A stretch of 33,505 nt of DNA from CAZBQG01 sp964493945 (GCA_964493945.1 CAZBQG010000011.1:1-33505), one strand, 5' to 3'. Positions 8,051 through 16,613 are shown, counted from the stretch's first letter. Notes: generated by a model from the sequence alone, not told the origin. Translations and numbers: made by a program.

Positions 8051-8619
8051 TCGGGGTATGTCCCAGCAATGGCGCTGATCAGAATTTCCCACCATGCCGG
8101 AGGCCGCAAGGTGCAATGGGCGTTTTCGCCATCCGGCAGGTTTTTATTAGCCGGATAGCAGGCGACATTGGCATAAACGAATTTCCCGGCCAGGGAAAAC
8201 AGCTCGTCCAGAATCCAGGGTAAATCCTCTTCCGGGCAATGCTCCAGAACATCGGTGCAGATTACCCCGTCGAAGGGGCCTTCCGGCAGAATTTGGAAGG
8301 GCGCGTGGGCCGGATCGTAACAGGTGATTTGCTCCACCCCCCAGTAATCCTGAAGGCTGTCGAAGGTCCCGGCCGAGCCCAGATCCAACTTCATGGTTCC
8401 GTGCAACAGCCCCTTGCCAGCCCCGTAATCCAGAATACTTTGCGCCCCGAAGCGGGTAACAAGCGCCTTGATCTCACCGATACGGGGCGCCAGGGAGAGG
8501 CCGGAAAAAGTGTCGCCGGGGGCCATATCCCCCTCGCCCTCTTGATGCATCTGGCGGTAAAGGGCGATGAGCGCCTGGTATCTGGGGCTTGGATTTTGCC
8601 GGGAATAGGCTCCGTTCAT
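7966..8619 (-). CDS. Class I SAM-dependent methyltransferase
   Basis: The 217-residue protein has the SAM-binding motif I as SILDYGAGKG (about 61-70) and the post-II/III segment DGVICTDVLEHCPEEDLPWILDELF, typical of Methyltransf_11/23-type enzymes. The substrate cannot be read from the sequence. Its start lies 9 bp after the stop of the upstream amidohydrolase on the same strand, so the two form a pair. Its 3' end overlaps the convergent response regulator. No signal peptide or membrane segment is seen, so it is cytoplasmic. Confidence 0.78.
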   Translation of the reverse strand: MNGAYSRQNPSPRYQALIALYRQMHQEGEGDMAPGDTFSGLSLAPRIGEIKALVTRFGAQSILDYGAGKGLLHGTMKLDLGSAGTFDSLQDYWGVEQITCYDPAHAPFQILPEGPFDGVICTDVLEHCPEEDLPWILDELFSLAGKFVYANVACYPANKNLPDGENAHCTLRPPAWWEILISAIAGTYPDQGGRIVAALEPAEADGTSGPMTVLFER

Positions 8620-8628
8620 GGCGCGCTC

Positions 8629-9633
8629 TCACAGCTTCAAATAGGCCTCGGCGTTCTTGTAATAGATTTTGGCCCGGTCGTCGTCCGAAATGTCCAGGCT
8701 GTCGATGACCGCGATGGTTTCCCGGATAAACTGCCCCGCTTCAGGGTCGAACGGCATGTCGGTGGCAAACAAGACATTGTCGGCACCGAAATAATCCAAA
8801 CCGCAGACCGTTCCGGCGCGGCCCCCGAACATGGCCGTGTCACCGTAGAAGGATTTGAAATATTCCTCATGGGGGCGCTTTAAACCTGCCAGCAGGCCCG
8901 AATAATCCTCGTGGCTGGTGCGGGTGCCCATGGTCTCCCAGCCGGGGCCGACGCGGCCTTCGAAATAAGGCACCACGCCGCCCAGATGATGGGTGATGAA
9001 TTTGAGGCTGGGATAACGGTCCATGATGCCCGAAAAGACGATGCGGGCCATGGCCGCGCCTGTCTCATAGGGATAACCGAAGGTGAACCAAATCTCGTAG
9101 TGGGATTTTTTCTCGGATGAATATTCGGACTGATTGGCGCTGCGCGACGGATGGAGCCAGATGGGCAGGTCCAATTCCACCATGGTTGCCCAGAGGGGCT
9201 CGAATTCCTCGCCGTCTATGGGCTTGCCGCCCACATTGGTGAAGACCTCGATCCCCTTGGCCCCCAATTGGGTCACGGCGCGCCTCGCTTCTTCCACCGC
9301 CCCATCCGGGTTGTTAAGCGCCAGGCTGGCGGCGAAACCGGCGAAACGGTCGGGATAGCGGTCCACCAGCTCGGCCATGCTGTCATTGCCGATGCGGGCG
9401 ATTTCTGCGGCCTTTTCCGGGCCCGCCAGATTGCCGGGTTGGGGGCCGGGGATGGTCACCACCTGGCGGTAATCGCCAAACTCGTCCATTTCCCGGAAAC
9501 GCCCGTCCAGATCGCGCAGGCGCGACACCGATGCCGTGCGCTGCCCGATCCCGCCCTTGGCGCCGTCCAATTTGGAAATTTCCTCGAAATAACGTTCGGG
9601 CTGAATATGATTGAAGATATCGATCTTTTTCAT
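8629..9633 (-). CDS. Amidohydrolase-2 family protein (ACMSD-like metal-dependent hydrolase/decarboxylase)
   Basis: TIM-barrel protein of 334 residues related to aminocarboxymuconate-semialdehyde decarboxylase and similar enzymes. Metal-site candidates are the N-terminal IDIFNHIQP, WLHPSR (about 160), ITHHLGG (about 220) and LFATDMPFD (about 290, the conserved Asp). The usual HxH after strand 1 reads F-N-H, so the first His is Phe. Related amidohydrolase-2 proteins with a DIFxHxxP start exist (family knowledge), so it need not be dead. Family members act on aromatic or muconate-type carboxylates, which suits the nearby aromatic/CoA genes, but the substrate is unknown. It is transcribed with the methyltransferase 9 bp downstream. 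Confidence 0.8.
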   Translation of the reverse strand: MKKIDIFNHIQPERYFEEISKLDGAKGGIGQRTASVSRLRDLDGRFREMDEFGDYRQVVTIPGPQPGNLAGPEKAAEIARIGNDSMAELVDRYPDRFAGFAASLALNNPDGAVEEARRAVTQLGAKGIEVFTNVGGKPIDGEEFEPLWATMVELDLPIWLHPSRSANQSEYSSEKKSHYEIWFTFGYPYETGAAMARIVFSGIMDRYPSLKFITHHLGGVVPYFEGRVGPGWETMGTRTSHEDYSGLLAGLKRPHEEYFKSFYGDTAMFGGRAGTVCGLDYFGADNVLFATDMPFDPEAGQFIRETIAVIDSLDISDDDRAKIYYKNAEAYLKL

Positions 9634-9745
9634 GATGCGTTCCCCAGTTTGTAATCCCGTTCAGATATCATCAGCGCGGGCAGGCGACAAATGCTTTATG
9701 GCGGGGTTGTTTTCAAGGGTGTGGAGTTTGGGATAGATTTTGCCC

Positions 9746-10960
9746 ATGGCTGACCTCACCCGCGCCCGTCTTTTCCTACTGGTGGCGCTGCTTGGCTCCC
9801 TGACCATGTTGCGGCCCACAGCCATCGATACTTCGATGCCCGCCATGCCGGCCATGGCCCTTGGCCTGGGCGTACCGGTGAGCACCATCGAATTTTCCCT
9901 GGCTACCTTGTTTTTGGGAGCGGCCATCGGGCAATTGATCTGGGGGCCATGTCCGACCGGTTCGGGCGCCGCCCGGTAATCATCGGGGCGGTCGGTTTTT
10001 ATTTTACCTGTTCGCTGGGTGCTGCCTTCGCGCCGGATGTGGAGATGCTCTCCCTTTGGCGTTTCCTGCAGGGCTGGTAGCGGCGCCGGGGCGGCTTTTG
10101 AGCAATACGGCGGCGCGTGACATTCTGGCCCGGGAGAGGCTCAGGCGGTTGTTATCCACCATCATGCTGGTGGGCGCCGCCTCGGTCATCGCCGCGCCGG
10201 TGATCGGCGGCTACTTGTCCCAAAACCTGGACTGGCGTTCGGTCTTTTTCTATATGGCCAGCCTGTCGGGCATCGTTCTGGTTTGTTTTTGGCTGTTTTT
10301 CACCGAGATCCAGGCCGAACGGGATCCCCTGGCGTTCAGCCGGGCCGGCCTCAGGGGCAATTTCGGGCGCATTCTGCGCAACCGGTCGTTTCTGACCTAT
10401 ATGGCCGTGGGCGGACTCAATCTGGCCGGCCTGGGAGCCGTCCTGACCGCCGCCTCAGCCATCCTGATCGGTGGGTTCGGGATCACGCCGACCGCGTTCG
10501 GGACCATGTTCGCGGTCATCATGACCGGACATTTTTGCGCCATCATGATCGGCGGGCGGCTGGTGATCCGCCTGGGTATCGACCGCTTGATCCGCATCGG
10601 CTGTCTGATCGCGGTGGCGGGCGGGCTTTCCATGCTGGGCCTGGCCCTGCCCGGCTGGGCCTGGGTGATCTGGATGATCCCCTGGTAGTGTTCTTCCCGT
10701 TGCTGATCTTCATGTTCGGCTTTTCCCTGGTCCAGCCCCAAGCCATGGCCGGTGCCCTTACCCCTTTCCCGCGCAATGCGGGCACGGCGTCCAGCCTGAT
10801 CGGATTCCTGCAAAATATGATGGCCACGGTGGCCGCCTTCGTGATTGGATTTTTTTCGGACGGTACTCAACTTCCCCTGGCCGTGCTGATCACCGCCGTA
10901 TCGGTGGCGGCCCTGGCTTTGGCCCTGGGACGGCTGGGAGGGGGACGGGCACAGAATTGA
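9746..10960 (+). pseudogene. MFS drug-resistance transporter (Bcr/CflA type), three frameshifts
   Basis: Twelve-helix proton-driven exporter of the Bcr/CflA drug-resistance group. The N-terminal frame from ATG 9746 reads TMLRPTAIDTSMPAMPAM and AAIGQLIWG. It is then lost at the GGGGG run 9942-9946, where one more G restores GAMSDRFGRRPVIIG, the conserved loop 2-3 motif. A second break at GGG 10071-10073 follows WRFLQG; one more G restores LVAAPGRLLSNTAARDI. A third at CCCC 10679-10682 follows WVIWMIP; one more C restores LVVFFPLLIFMFGF through to the stop at 10960. All three are single missing bases in homopolymers, so the real gene is probably intact. The longest uninterrupted frame is 10056-10688. 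Divergent from the amidohydrolase. Confidence 0.82.
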
Positions 10961-11147
10961 TCAGAAGGGAAAGGTTCCAAAGAGCCTTTGCGATGGGTTG
11001 AAGTCAGGCCAGTGAACTGCTCATCCCGTCGGGCGCCTTCGCGGGCGGCGGCTGGACCGATATTGTGGGGCTTGTCCTGGGGCCATGGCGATTGGCAAGG
11101 ATTTGGTAAGCCCACCCAAACCACCCGAACCTGTGGCCGGAAAGATA

Positions 11148-11175
11148 GGCCCGGATTAGGGCCAGCCTTTTTTTT
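11148..11175 (+). terminator. Rho-independent terminator candidate
   Basis: GGCCC (11148-11152) pairs with GGGCC (11159-11163) around a GGATTA loop. AGCC and then eight Ts (11168-11175) follow. It lies about 190 bp downstream of the MFS gene and at the stop of the convergent cyclic-nucleotide gene. The stem is short, but the T tract is strong. I saw no gene in 10961-11147. Confidence 0.5.
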
Positions 11176-11812
11176 ACATACTTTCCCAATCAGGATTGGC
11201 GTCGGGAATTCTTTCCGGTTTGCCCTGGGGCGACAGGTCTGATTCGTCCAAGGCGCTTTCCCGCTTGTCATCATGACCCTCGAAAACCTCTATCAGCTCG
11301 CGGGTCAGGATACCCATGGCGTCGAGCCGGGGCCGGCTGTCTTCACGCACCTCTTCGGCCGACAGCATTCCGATATATTTACGCAGACCCTGCAGATGAA
11401 AATCGATGGCGTTGAGGTAATCCTTGGCACTGCGCGGCCGTTTCATGGTGACGTTGTGCAAAATGCGCAAATTGCTGACCAGGGTGCGGAGCAGCCCCCG
11501 CAGGAATTTATCGGTTTTGGCCAGCCGTTCATCGATCATTCCCCAGGGGATGCGGACAATCAGGGAATTCTCCAGCGAGCGGGCCGATGACAATTGGGGA
11601 CCATCGTCCAGGATGGCCATTTCGCCGAAAATCTCTCCGGCGCGAAAGGTGGCCAGGCTTATGCGCCTGCCTTCCTCTAATTTGAAAAGCTCCACCGTGC
11701 CCGATTAGATGACGAACACGGCGTCGCCCATCTCGCCTTGATCGAAAATGCTTTGGTCGCCGCGGAACTGTTTTTTGTCGAGTACCGACCAACTTTGATT
11801 CGAAGTCGCCAT
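11174..11812 (-). pseudogene. Cyclic nucleotide-binding domain protein with an in-frame TAA at codon 36
   Basis: The start ATG at 11812 has an excellent ribosome site (GGAGG). The protein reads MATSNQSWSVLDKKQF, then GEMGDAVFVI, a TAA at 11705-11707, and on in the same frame SGTVELFKLEEGRRISLATFRAGEIFGEMAILDDGPQL. The last part is the phosphate-binding cassette region of the Crp-like cNMP domain (FGEMAILD). CAA to TAA would explain the break, since VFVIQSGTVEL is a natural family sequence. Beyond the beta-barrel there is no helix-turn-helix; instead about 110 residues of helical, charged tail follow (KDYLNAIDFHLQGLRKYIG onward). It is therefore a stand-alone sensor domain rather than a transcription factor. 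A product without the first 38 residues could start at the internal codon near 11695, but it would lack part of the barrel. Confidence 0.75.
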
Positions 11813-11913
11813 GATATCCTCCGCTTTCCAGAGGTCTGGCCTCCCCTGTATCTTTTGTTCCCCTGTGGTCTGCTTGGTGTTCCTTACCTCATCTATGGCT
11901 GACCTTGCGGCAC

Positions 11914-12675
11914 CTAGCGGGGTGCCATGCGCAACGCTCCGTCAAGGCGGATCGTCTCGCCGTTGATATAGCCGCTGGTGATAATATACATGGCCAGATC
12001 GGCATATTCCTCAGGCGTCCCCAAACGTTGCGGGAAGGGGATGGAGGAAGCAAGGGATTGCTGGAATTCCTCGGACAGACCATCGAACATGGGCGTCAGG
12101 AACAGGCCCGGCGCTATGGTGCAGACGCGCACGCCCCGGCTCGATAAATCCCTGGAAATGGGCAGGGTCATGCCGGCGATGCCGGCTTTGGACGCACTAT
12201 AGGCCGCTTGGCCGATCTGGCCATCGAAAGCTGCGACGGAAGCCGTGTTGACGATGACCCCCCGCTCCCCGCTTTCCAAAGGCTCCAGATTGGTGGCTTC
12301 GGAGGCAAATTGGCGGATGCAATCGAAGGTGCCCATCAGATTAATGCTGATCACATCTTTGAACATTTCCATGGAATGGGGACCGTCGCGTCCCACGGTG
12401 CGCCCGCTTACGCCAATGCCCGCGCAATTGACCAGGATGCGGGCCGGGCCGTTGGCGTCCCGCGCCTTGGCGATAGCCGCTTCGATGGAACCCGTATCGG
12501 TCACGTCGCAAGGGGCGGCGCAAGCGCCCATATCGGCCGCCGTCTTATTGGCCAGTTCTTCATTGCGGTCCAGGATGGCAACCCGCGCACCAGCAGCAGT
12601 CAGGGCCCGAGCGGTAGCGGCCCCCAGCCCCGATGCGCCGCCGGTGACCAGCGCGCTTTGATCTTTAACGTCCAT
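11914..12675 (-). CDS. Short-chain dehydrogenase, 3-hydroxyacyl-CoA dehydrogenase type 2-like
   Basis: NAD(P)-dependent oxidoreductase of 253 residues. The TGGASGLG cofactor motif (about 11-18), an Asp in VAILDRNEE that favours NAD, NCAGIG (about 87), the catalytic Ser in IVNTASVAAFDGQIGQ and YSASKAG (Tyr and Lys) are all present. The overall pattern, including the long insert after NCAGIG (GRDGPHSMEMFKDVISINLMGTF) and the ending IRLDGALRMAPR, matches the HSD17B10/FadB2-like enzymes that oxidise 3-hydroxy-2-methylbutyryl-CoA and similar 3-hydroxyacyl-CoAs. That would fit the acyl-CoA theme of the window; the exact substrate is inferred. The cyclic-nucleotide gene lies 101 bp downstream on the same strand. 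Confidence 0.85.
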   Translation of the reverse strand: MDVKDQSALVTGGASGLGAATARALTAAGARVAILDRNEELANKTAADMGACAAPCDVTDTGSIEAAIAKARDANGPARILVNCAGIGVSGRTVGRDGPHSMEMFKDVISINLMGTFDCIRQFASEATNLEPLESGERGVIVNTASVAAFDGQIGQAAYSASKAGIAGMTLPISRDLSSRGVRVCTIAPGLFLTPMFDGLSEEFQQSLASSIPFPQRLGTPEEYADLAMYIITSGYINGETIRLDGALRMAPR

Positions 12676-12764
12676 GATTTACTCCGTTCATTTGATTACA
12701 TTGCCCTGAAACTATTTCGGATGGGCCGCTAATCCAAACCTTTTATGCGCCTGGCTCAAATAGT

Positions 12765-13409
12765 TCACCTTCCCCTGGGGCGGTTGCGCCTGAGATGGCA
12801 GTCTTTTTCGATGATGTCCGAGCGCTTCAACTTGGCGTGAAATTCCGCCTGGGCCCTTTTATAACGCTTTTTGAAGCCGGCCATCAGGATATCCCGGCCA
12901 ATATTGAAATGACGGCCCAGGGTGGCGAAATCCTCCACCCTTTTGCGCCGGAACATGACGGACACCATTTCTTCAAGGCTTCTGCCCAGGCCTTTGTAAT
13001 GGGCGCGGGCGATGCGCGCATGCCCATATTCATGATCCAGGGTAATTTGGCGCTTGCAGCGGTTGGCTTTCAGGGCCAGGCTTTTGCACAACGAAATGCT
13101 CCCTGTCACCTGCACCACCACCTTAATGGATTCCACGCAGCCCCTCTGGATTTGAGCTTGCCATCCAATCCGGGACGAAGCCGTGTAAAGACCCCAGATG
13201 GTTTCCGTGCGGTTTCCTATTCTGGTCGGTTTCTTTACCAGATCGTAGCGTATTGTTTCACGGCCATGACTGGTGCTGGACGAGGTTTTCGGCGGAGGGC
13301 AGCGCTGGTCGGTCTGGAGCGCCGCCATTTGTTCGGGCCCGGCGGCCCAGGCGGTTTGCCAGGGAAGGCCCCAAAAACCAAGCAACAGGAATAAAATCCT
13401 CAAAGCCAC
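12765..13409 (-). CDS. Secreted protein with a HEYGH zinc-protease-like motif (DUF922-like)
   Basis: Starts at GTG with a clear signal peptide (hydrophobic RILFLLLGFWGL, cleavage likely after AWA near residue 22), so the 214-residue product is periplasmic or exported. The centre has ITLDHEYGHARIARAHYKGL, an HExxH-type motif with His126, Glu127 and His130 that would bind zinc. The region before it (IRYDLVKK, SRIGWQAQIQRGCVESIKVVVQVTG) resembles in layout the DUF922 family of predicted zinc proteases, where a variable beta region precedes a HExxH helix. A basic C-terminal tail follows. I cannot name a substrate, and a non-catalytic role is possible. It lies between the SDR and a broken MFS gene on the same strand. 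Confidence 0.6.
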   Translation of the reverse strand: MALRILFLLLGFWGLPWQTAWAAGPEQMAALQTDQRCPPPKTSSSTSHGRETIRYDLVKKPTRIGNRTETIWGLYTASSRIGWQAQIQRGCVESIKVVVQVTGSISLCKSLALKANRCKRQITLDHEYGHARIARAHYKGLGRSLEEMVSVMFRRKRVEDFATLGRHFNIGRDILMAGFKKRYKRAQAEFHAKLKRSDIIEKDCHLRRNRPRGR

Positions 13410-13441
13410 GCATCACCCGTAAAATAATCGTCAGCCAATCC

Positions 13442-14666
13442 TCAACGCCGCCCGCCGGCCAGGCGTCCGGCATCAGGCAGAGCGCGCAGGCAGCCCATGA
13501 ACCAGATGCCAAATACCGGCCCCAGGGCAAGTACGGAAAAGGCCAGACGCCAGCCACCCTAATCCACCAGAATGAGCAGAAAATGGAGGGCAATCAAGGT
13601 CAAGGTGAAGCCCATCAGGGTTTGCACCGTGATCATGGTGCCAACCAGCTCGGGCGGTGACAGTTCGGTGATGACGGCGGCGAATTGGGATGAATCGGCG
13701 ACCACCGCCACCCCCCAAACAAAACATAAGGTGCTGACCAGCCAGGGATTGAGGCCGAACAAAAATCCGGCGATCAAGGCGCAGGACCCGCTGATAGCCA
13801 TGGACCACATGGTCAGCCAGGTGCGCCCCTTGTGGTCCGATAACACACCCCCCAACAGACAGTCCAGGGCACCGCCGACGCCCATGGTCGCAAAGGCGGC
13901 AAAGCGCGCCCAGAAGGTGGGATCATCCAGCCCCCCATGGCATGGAAGCTGGCGTCGAAAAACAATCCGGCCCAGACCCAAAGCGCGATCATCTCCCACA
14001 TATGGCCGAGATAGCCGAAATTGACCATACGGCGGGCCGGAGTTTGGAAGGCGGCCAGCATGGCCCTGGCCTCGAAGGGTGGAGACGGCGCATGGCCCGG
14101 TCCCAGGGTTACCAGATTGGCCGCCAAAGCCACCAGGACGGCCAGGACGGAAGACACGGCGATGCTGACCCGCCAATCCAGACCGCCAAGTGCGTCGAAC
14201 ATATGGGGCACGGCGTTATCAAAGGTCATACCCGCCGACAAAATGGCGACGAGCAGGCCGAGATCCCCCTTGGCCCAGCCGCTGGCCATCTTGAGGGCGA
14301 CGGGATAACCGCCAGCCATGCAGGCCCCGGCAATGAAGCGCAAGCCCCAGGTGATATCAGAGGTAGGTCCGACCAGCAGGATTAAGCCGTTGGCCAACGC
14401 TGCGAGCAAGGTCGAATACATGAAATAGCGCCGGGGATCCAACCGGTCGGGAAGCATCAGGAAAGCGCTGATCAGGATGCCAAATATGAAGCCGTCTGGG
14501 TGGCGCTGGTCAGAAAGGACAAATCCGCCGCCGCCATGCCATATTGGCGGACCAGCGAGGGGATAATGGCGGTAGCGGAAAACCACAATGAAACCACCCC
14601 CACCTCACAGATGGTGAGAAGGGCGATGGATCTTAATTTTCCGGGAAAGTCAGAGTCGCTGGACAT
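13442..14666 (-). pseudogene. MFS transporter, two frameshifts and one in-frame TAG
   Basis: The N-terminal helix region reads KLRSIALLTICEVGVVSLWF and SLVRQYGMAAADLSFLTSATQT. The frame is lost at CC 14492-14493 on the plus strand, and one added base restores GFIFGILISAFL. A second loss at the CCCCCC run 13931-13936 is repaired by one base to AMGGLDDPTFWARFAAF, leading to LLGGVLSDHKGR, the conserved MFS loop. In the last helices LHFLLILVD is followed by an in-frame TAG (13559-13561) and then GGWRLAFSVLALGPVFGIW in the same frame. The stop at 13442 ends the protein. CAG to TAG is the simplest origin of the nonsense codon. Substrate unknown. ATG 14666 and ATG 14675 are both possible starts; the second lies inside a hairpin. 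Confidence 0.78.
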
Positions 14667-14671
14667 GGCCC

Positions 14672-14698
14672 ACATATCCCCCGTGGCAGGGGATATGT
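14672..14698. promoter_or_regulatory. Perfect 10-bp inverted repeat over the MFS leader
   Basis: ACATATCCCC (14672-14681) and GGGGATATGT (14689-14698) pair perfectly around a 7-base loop. On the minus strand it covers the G-rich ribosome site and the upstream ATG (14675) of the MFS gene. No T tract follows, so a terminator is unlikely. An operator or a ribosome-site-masking hairpin would fit. Confidence 0.5.
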
Positions 14699-14718
14699 AA
14701 AGCCATCAGATGGGAAGA

Positions 14719-15045
14719 TCAGGCGGCAAGCTCGCTCCGGTCAAGGCGGTCATTGGCCGCGGTGGCGGGTTCTTGGAAGCAGCTCTCTACGAAATATTTG
14801 ATGTCTCCGCGTTTGATGCCCCGGTCGGCCAATTCCCAATCTGACAATCCGGACAGATCCCGGTAATAGGCGGCGCGGCTGAACACATCCAGCATGGCCG
14901 AGAAATAGTTTCTAATCCGTTGCGCCACGGGCCGCAAAGCCGCACCCGCCAACCCTATGAAACGGGCGGCCTCAACCGCTTGCGCCTTTTGGGTCTGGGC
15001 TACCAGACGCTGCTTGGACTCATAACCAATTTTAATTTCCGACAT
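14719..15045 (-). CDS. DUF1127-containing small protein
   Basis: A 108-residue protein starting MSEIKIGYESKQRLV. Its C-terminal half has the DUF1127 pattern SRAAYYRDLSGLSDWELADRGIKRGDI, with the LSDxELxDxGxxRxxI core. Short DUF1127 proteins are abundant in alphaproteobacteria; some have been linked to phosphate or carbon metabolism and RNA turnover (family knowledge), but no function is sure for this longer type. The ATG at 15045 is chosen over 15081 because AAGGAAATG lies just upstream. The leader contains a strong hairpin (15069-15093). Confidence 0.8.
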   Translation of the reverse strand: MSEIKIGYESKQRLVAQTQKAQAVEAARFIGLAGAALRPVAQRIRNYFSAMLDVFSRAAYYRDLSGLSDWELADRGIKRGDIKYFVESCFQEPATAANDRLDRSELAA

Positions 15046-15068
15046 TTTTTCATTTCCTTTTCTTGCGC

Positions 15069-15093
15069 GGGCGCCCGCCACAAATGGGCGCCC
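15069..15093 (-). promoter_or_regulatory. GGGCGCCC hairpin in the DUF1127 gene leader
   Basis: Two copies of the self-palindromic GGGCGCCC (15069-15076 and 15086-15093) are separated by nine bases and can form an 8-bp stem 24 bp upstream of the start codon. It may be an mRNA-stabilising leader structure or a dimer binding site. The rest of 15046-15191 shows only a weak TTTTGCA/TGCAAAA repeat. Confidence 0.35.
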
Positions 15094-15191
15094 ATCGGTT
15101 CATGGTTTCATTCCTAATGACTAGATGGGCTTAATAACCCAGCAACGCCCGGGGCTATTTTGCAGTGCAGAAATGCAAAAACTGCATGGCT

Positions 15192-16070
15192 CTAATTTGG
15201 CTCAGCCACCTTGGCCCGGCCGACCGCGACGAGCGCCCCCAGAATCACGAAGGCGCCCAGAATCTGCAGGGGAGTCAGGACCTGATCCAGAAGCAAAAAG
15301 GCAACACTGATGGCGACCACCGGCTCCAGGAAGGAAAATAGCGAGGTACGCGCCGCACCAATGCGCGCAATAGCCGCGAAATAGCTGATCATGGCGCCGG
15401 CATAAAATAAATGGGTCGCACCGAACCCGATCCAGCCGGCCTCAGTCTCGGGCAGGCGGAAGCCGCCCACCACCAGGCCAATGACGATCATGCTCAGCAA
15501 GGCGCCGGCAGCCATATACAAGGTCGCCTGACGCGGATCACAACCCTTGATGACGCGCCCGCTGACCGCCGTCACGATGGCCAGCCCGACGGCGGCAAAA
15601 AGCGCCAGCCACAAGCCATCCGTGGGCAAGGATTCCTGGCCCACGCCCAGCACCAGGGCCAGGCCCGCGAAACAGACCACGGCGCTGATCATGGCGCTCA
15701 CCGACAGCCGGCCCCAGCCGAACAGGGCCACAATAAGTCCGGTCAGAATGGGAAACAGATAAAAGACCAATATGGCCACCGGCACCCCCAGCCGGTCGAT
15801 GGCCATGAGAAGGGAGAAGGAATAAAAGGCGGTCAGAACGCCCAGCGCCAAAGCCGCCAATCCGGTTGCCCGGGGCAAAATGAGGGATATGCCGCCGGCG
15901 CGCAAAATAATGATCAGCAGCAAGGTGGGCAGAATGAAACGGGTGCCCGTCACGGTGAGGGGGTTGGAGCCGCCCCGGTAGGCAACCACCGTGATGGAAT
16001 TGGCGAGCGCGAAACAGGCAGCGGCGGTGAGCGCGATGATAACGCCCAGGCGCTCTGGCGAAAGTTTCAC
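15192..16070 (-). CDS. EamA (DMT superfamily) transporter
   Basis: A 292-residue inner-membrane protein with about ten hydrophobic helices arranged as two repeated EamA halves. The first repeat covers IIALTAAACFALANSITVV to ALFGWGRLSVSAMISAVVCFAGLALVLG, and the second starts at GLWLALFAAVGLAIVTAVSG. It ends with the typical SFLEPVVAISVAFLLLDQVLTPLQILGAFVILGAL signature, where E-P-V is the family hallmark in the second repeat. Members export metabolites such as amino acids; the substrate here is unknown. It is followed 15 bp upstream in transcription order by the universal stress gene, so the two may be co-transcribed (16613 to 15192). Confidence 0.87.
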   Translation of the reverse strand: MKLSPERLGVIIALTAAACFALANSITVVAYRGGSNPLTVTGTRFILPTLLLIIILRAGGISLILPRATGLAALALGVLTAFYSFSLLMAIDRLGVPVAILVFYLFPILTGLIVALFGWGRLSVSAMISAVVCFAGLALVLGVGQESLPTDGLWLALFAAVGLAIVTAVSGRVIKGCDPRQATLYMAAGALLSMIVIGLVVGGFRLPETEAGWIGFGATHLFYAGAMISYFAAIARIGAARTSLFSFLEPVVAISVAFLLLDQVLTPLQILGAFVILGALVAVGRAKVAEPN

Positions 16071-16085
16071 CCCCCGTTGCCCGCC

Positions 16086-16613
16086 TTATTTCACACTGAC
16101 ACAGGTGCAATCGGCCAGGTTGCTTACCTTGTGGGACACGCTGCCGACCAGCAATCCCTTCAGGTCGCTCATGCCGCGCGATCCCATGACGATGATGTTG
16201 GCATCCAGATCATCGGCCGCCTGCAAGATGGTTTTGGCCGCCTCGCCGTAGCGCATAAGCCGCTCGGCACCTTTGGCACCGTGGCGCTCCGCGATGCTTT
16301 CGGCTTCGTCCAGGATAAGATTGCCCACCGCTTCCAAAAGTTCGCCAGGAACCGGGATGGGAACATAGATGTCTTCCGAGGCAACCGCGTCCGAGACCTG
16401 CATCTCATCGAGCCGGTCCAGCTCCTGGCTCATTTCAGCGCTAAGTTCGCGCTCTGCCATGACCGCGCGGATTTCCGCCGTCGTGGCCTCGGCCATGAGG
16501 ATATGCAGAAAGACCAGGCGCGCATCATATTTGGATGCGAGATCACTGGCCAGGATGACGGCCTTGCCCGCGTGATCCGAGCCGTCGGTCGGCACCAGAA
16601 TGGTTCTGATCAT
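16086..16613 (-). CDS. Universal stress protein (UspA family)
   Basis: Single Usp domain, 175 residues. It begins IRTILVPTDGSDHAGKAV (strand 1 and the nucleotide loop) and ends with the ATP-binding signature IVMGSRGMSDLKGLLVGSVSHKV, the G-2x-G-9x-G-S pattern of ATP-binding Usp proteins. A charged insert of about 30 residues (RELSAEMSQELDRLDEMQ) makes it longer than the standard 140-150 residues. Such proteins are cytoplasmic and induced under stress. It sits 15 bp before the EamA transporter on the same strand. Confidence 0.88.
   Translation of the reverse strand: MIRTILVPTDGSDHAGKAVILASDLASKYDARLVFLHILMAEATTAEIRAVMAERELSAEMSQELDRLDEMQVSDAVASEDIYVPIPVPGELLEAVGNLILDEAESIAERHGAKGAERLMRYGEAAKTILQAADDLDANIIVMGSRGMSDLKGLLVGSVSHKVSNLADCTCVSVK

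Noticed and set aside
10961..11147. Several short open frames between the MFS gene and the terminator
   Set aside because: Present on both strands with no recognisable motif or ribosome site; treated as non-coding.
12710..12765. 8-bp inverted repeat AACTATTT/AAATAGTT upstream of the SDR gene
   Set aside because: Short, 40 bp apart and imperfect in the flanks; expected by chance in an AT-rich gap.
828..13561. Reassignment of TAA/TAG to Gln, suggested by three in-frame stops in genes where Gln would fit
   Set aside because: Many intact genes here end with TAA at the expected family position (for example 1197-1199, 22763-22765, 25212-25214), so TAA is a normal stop.
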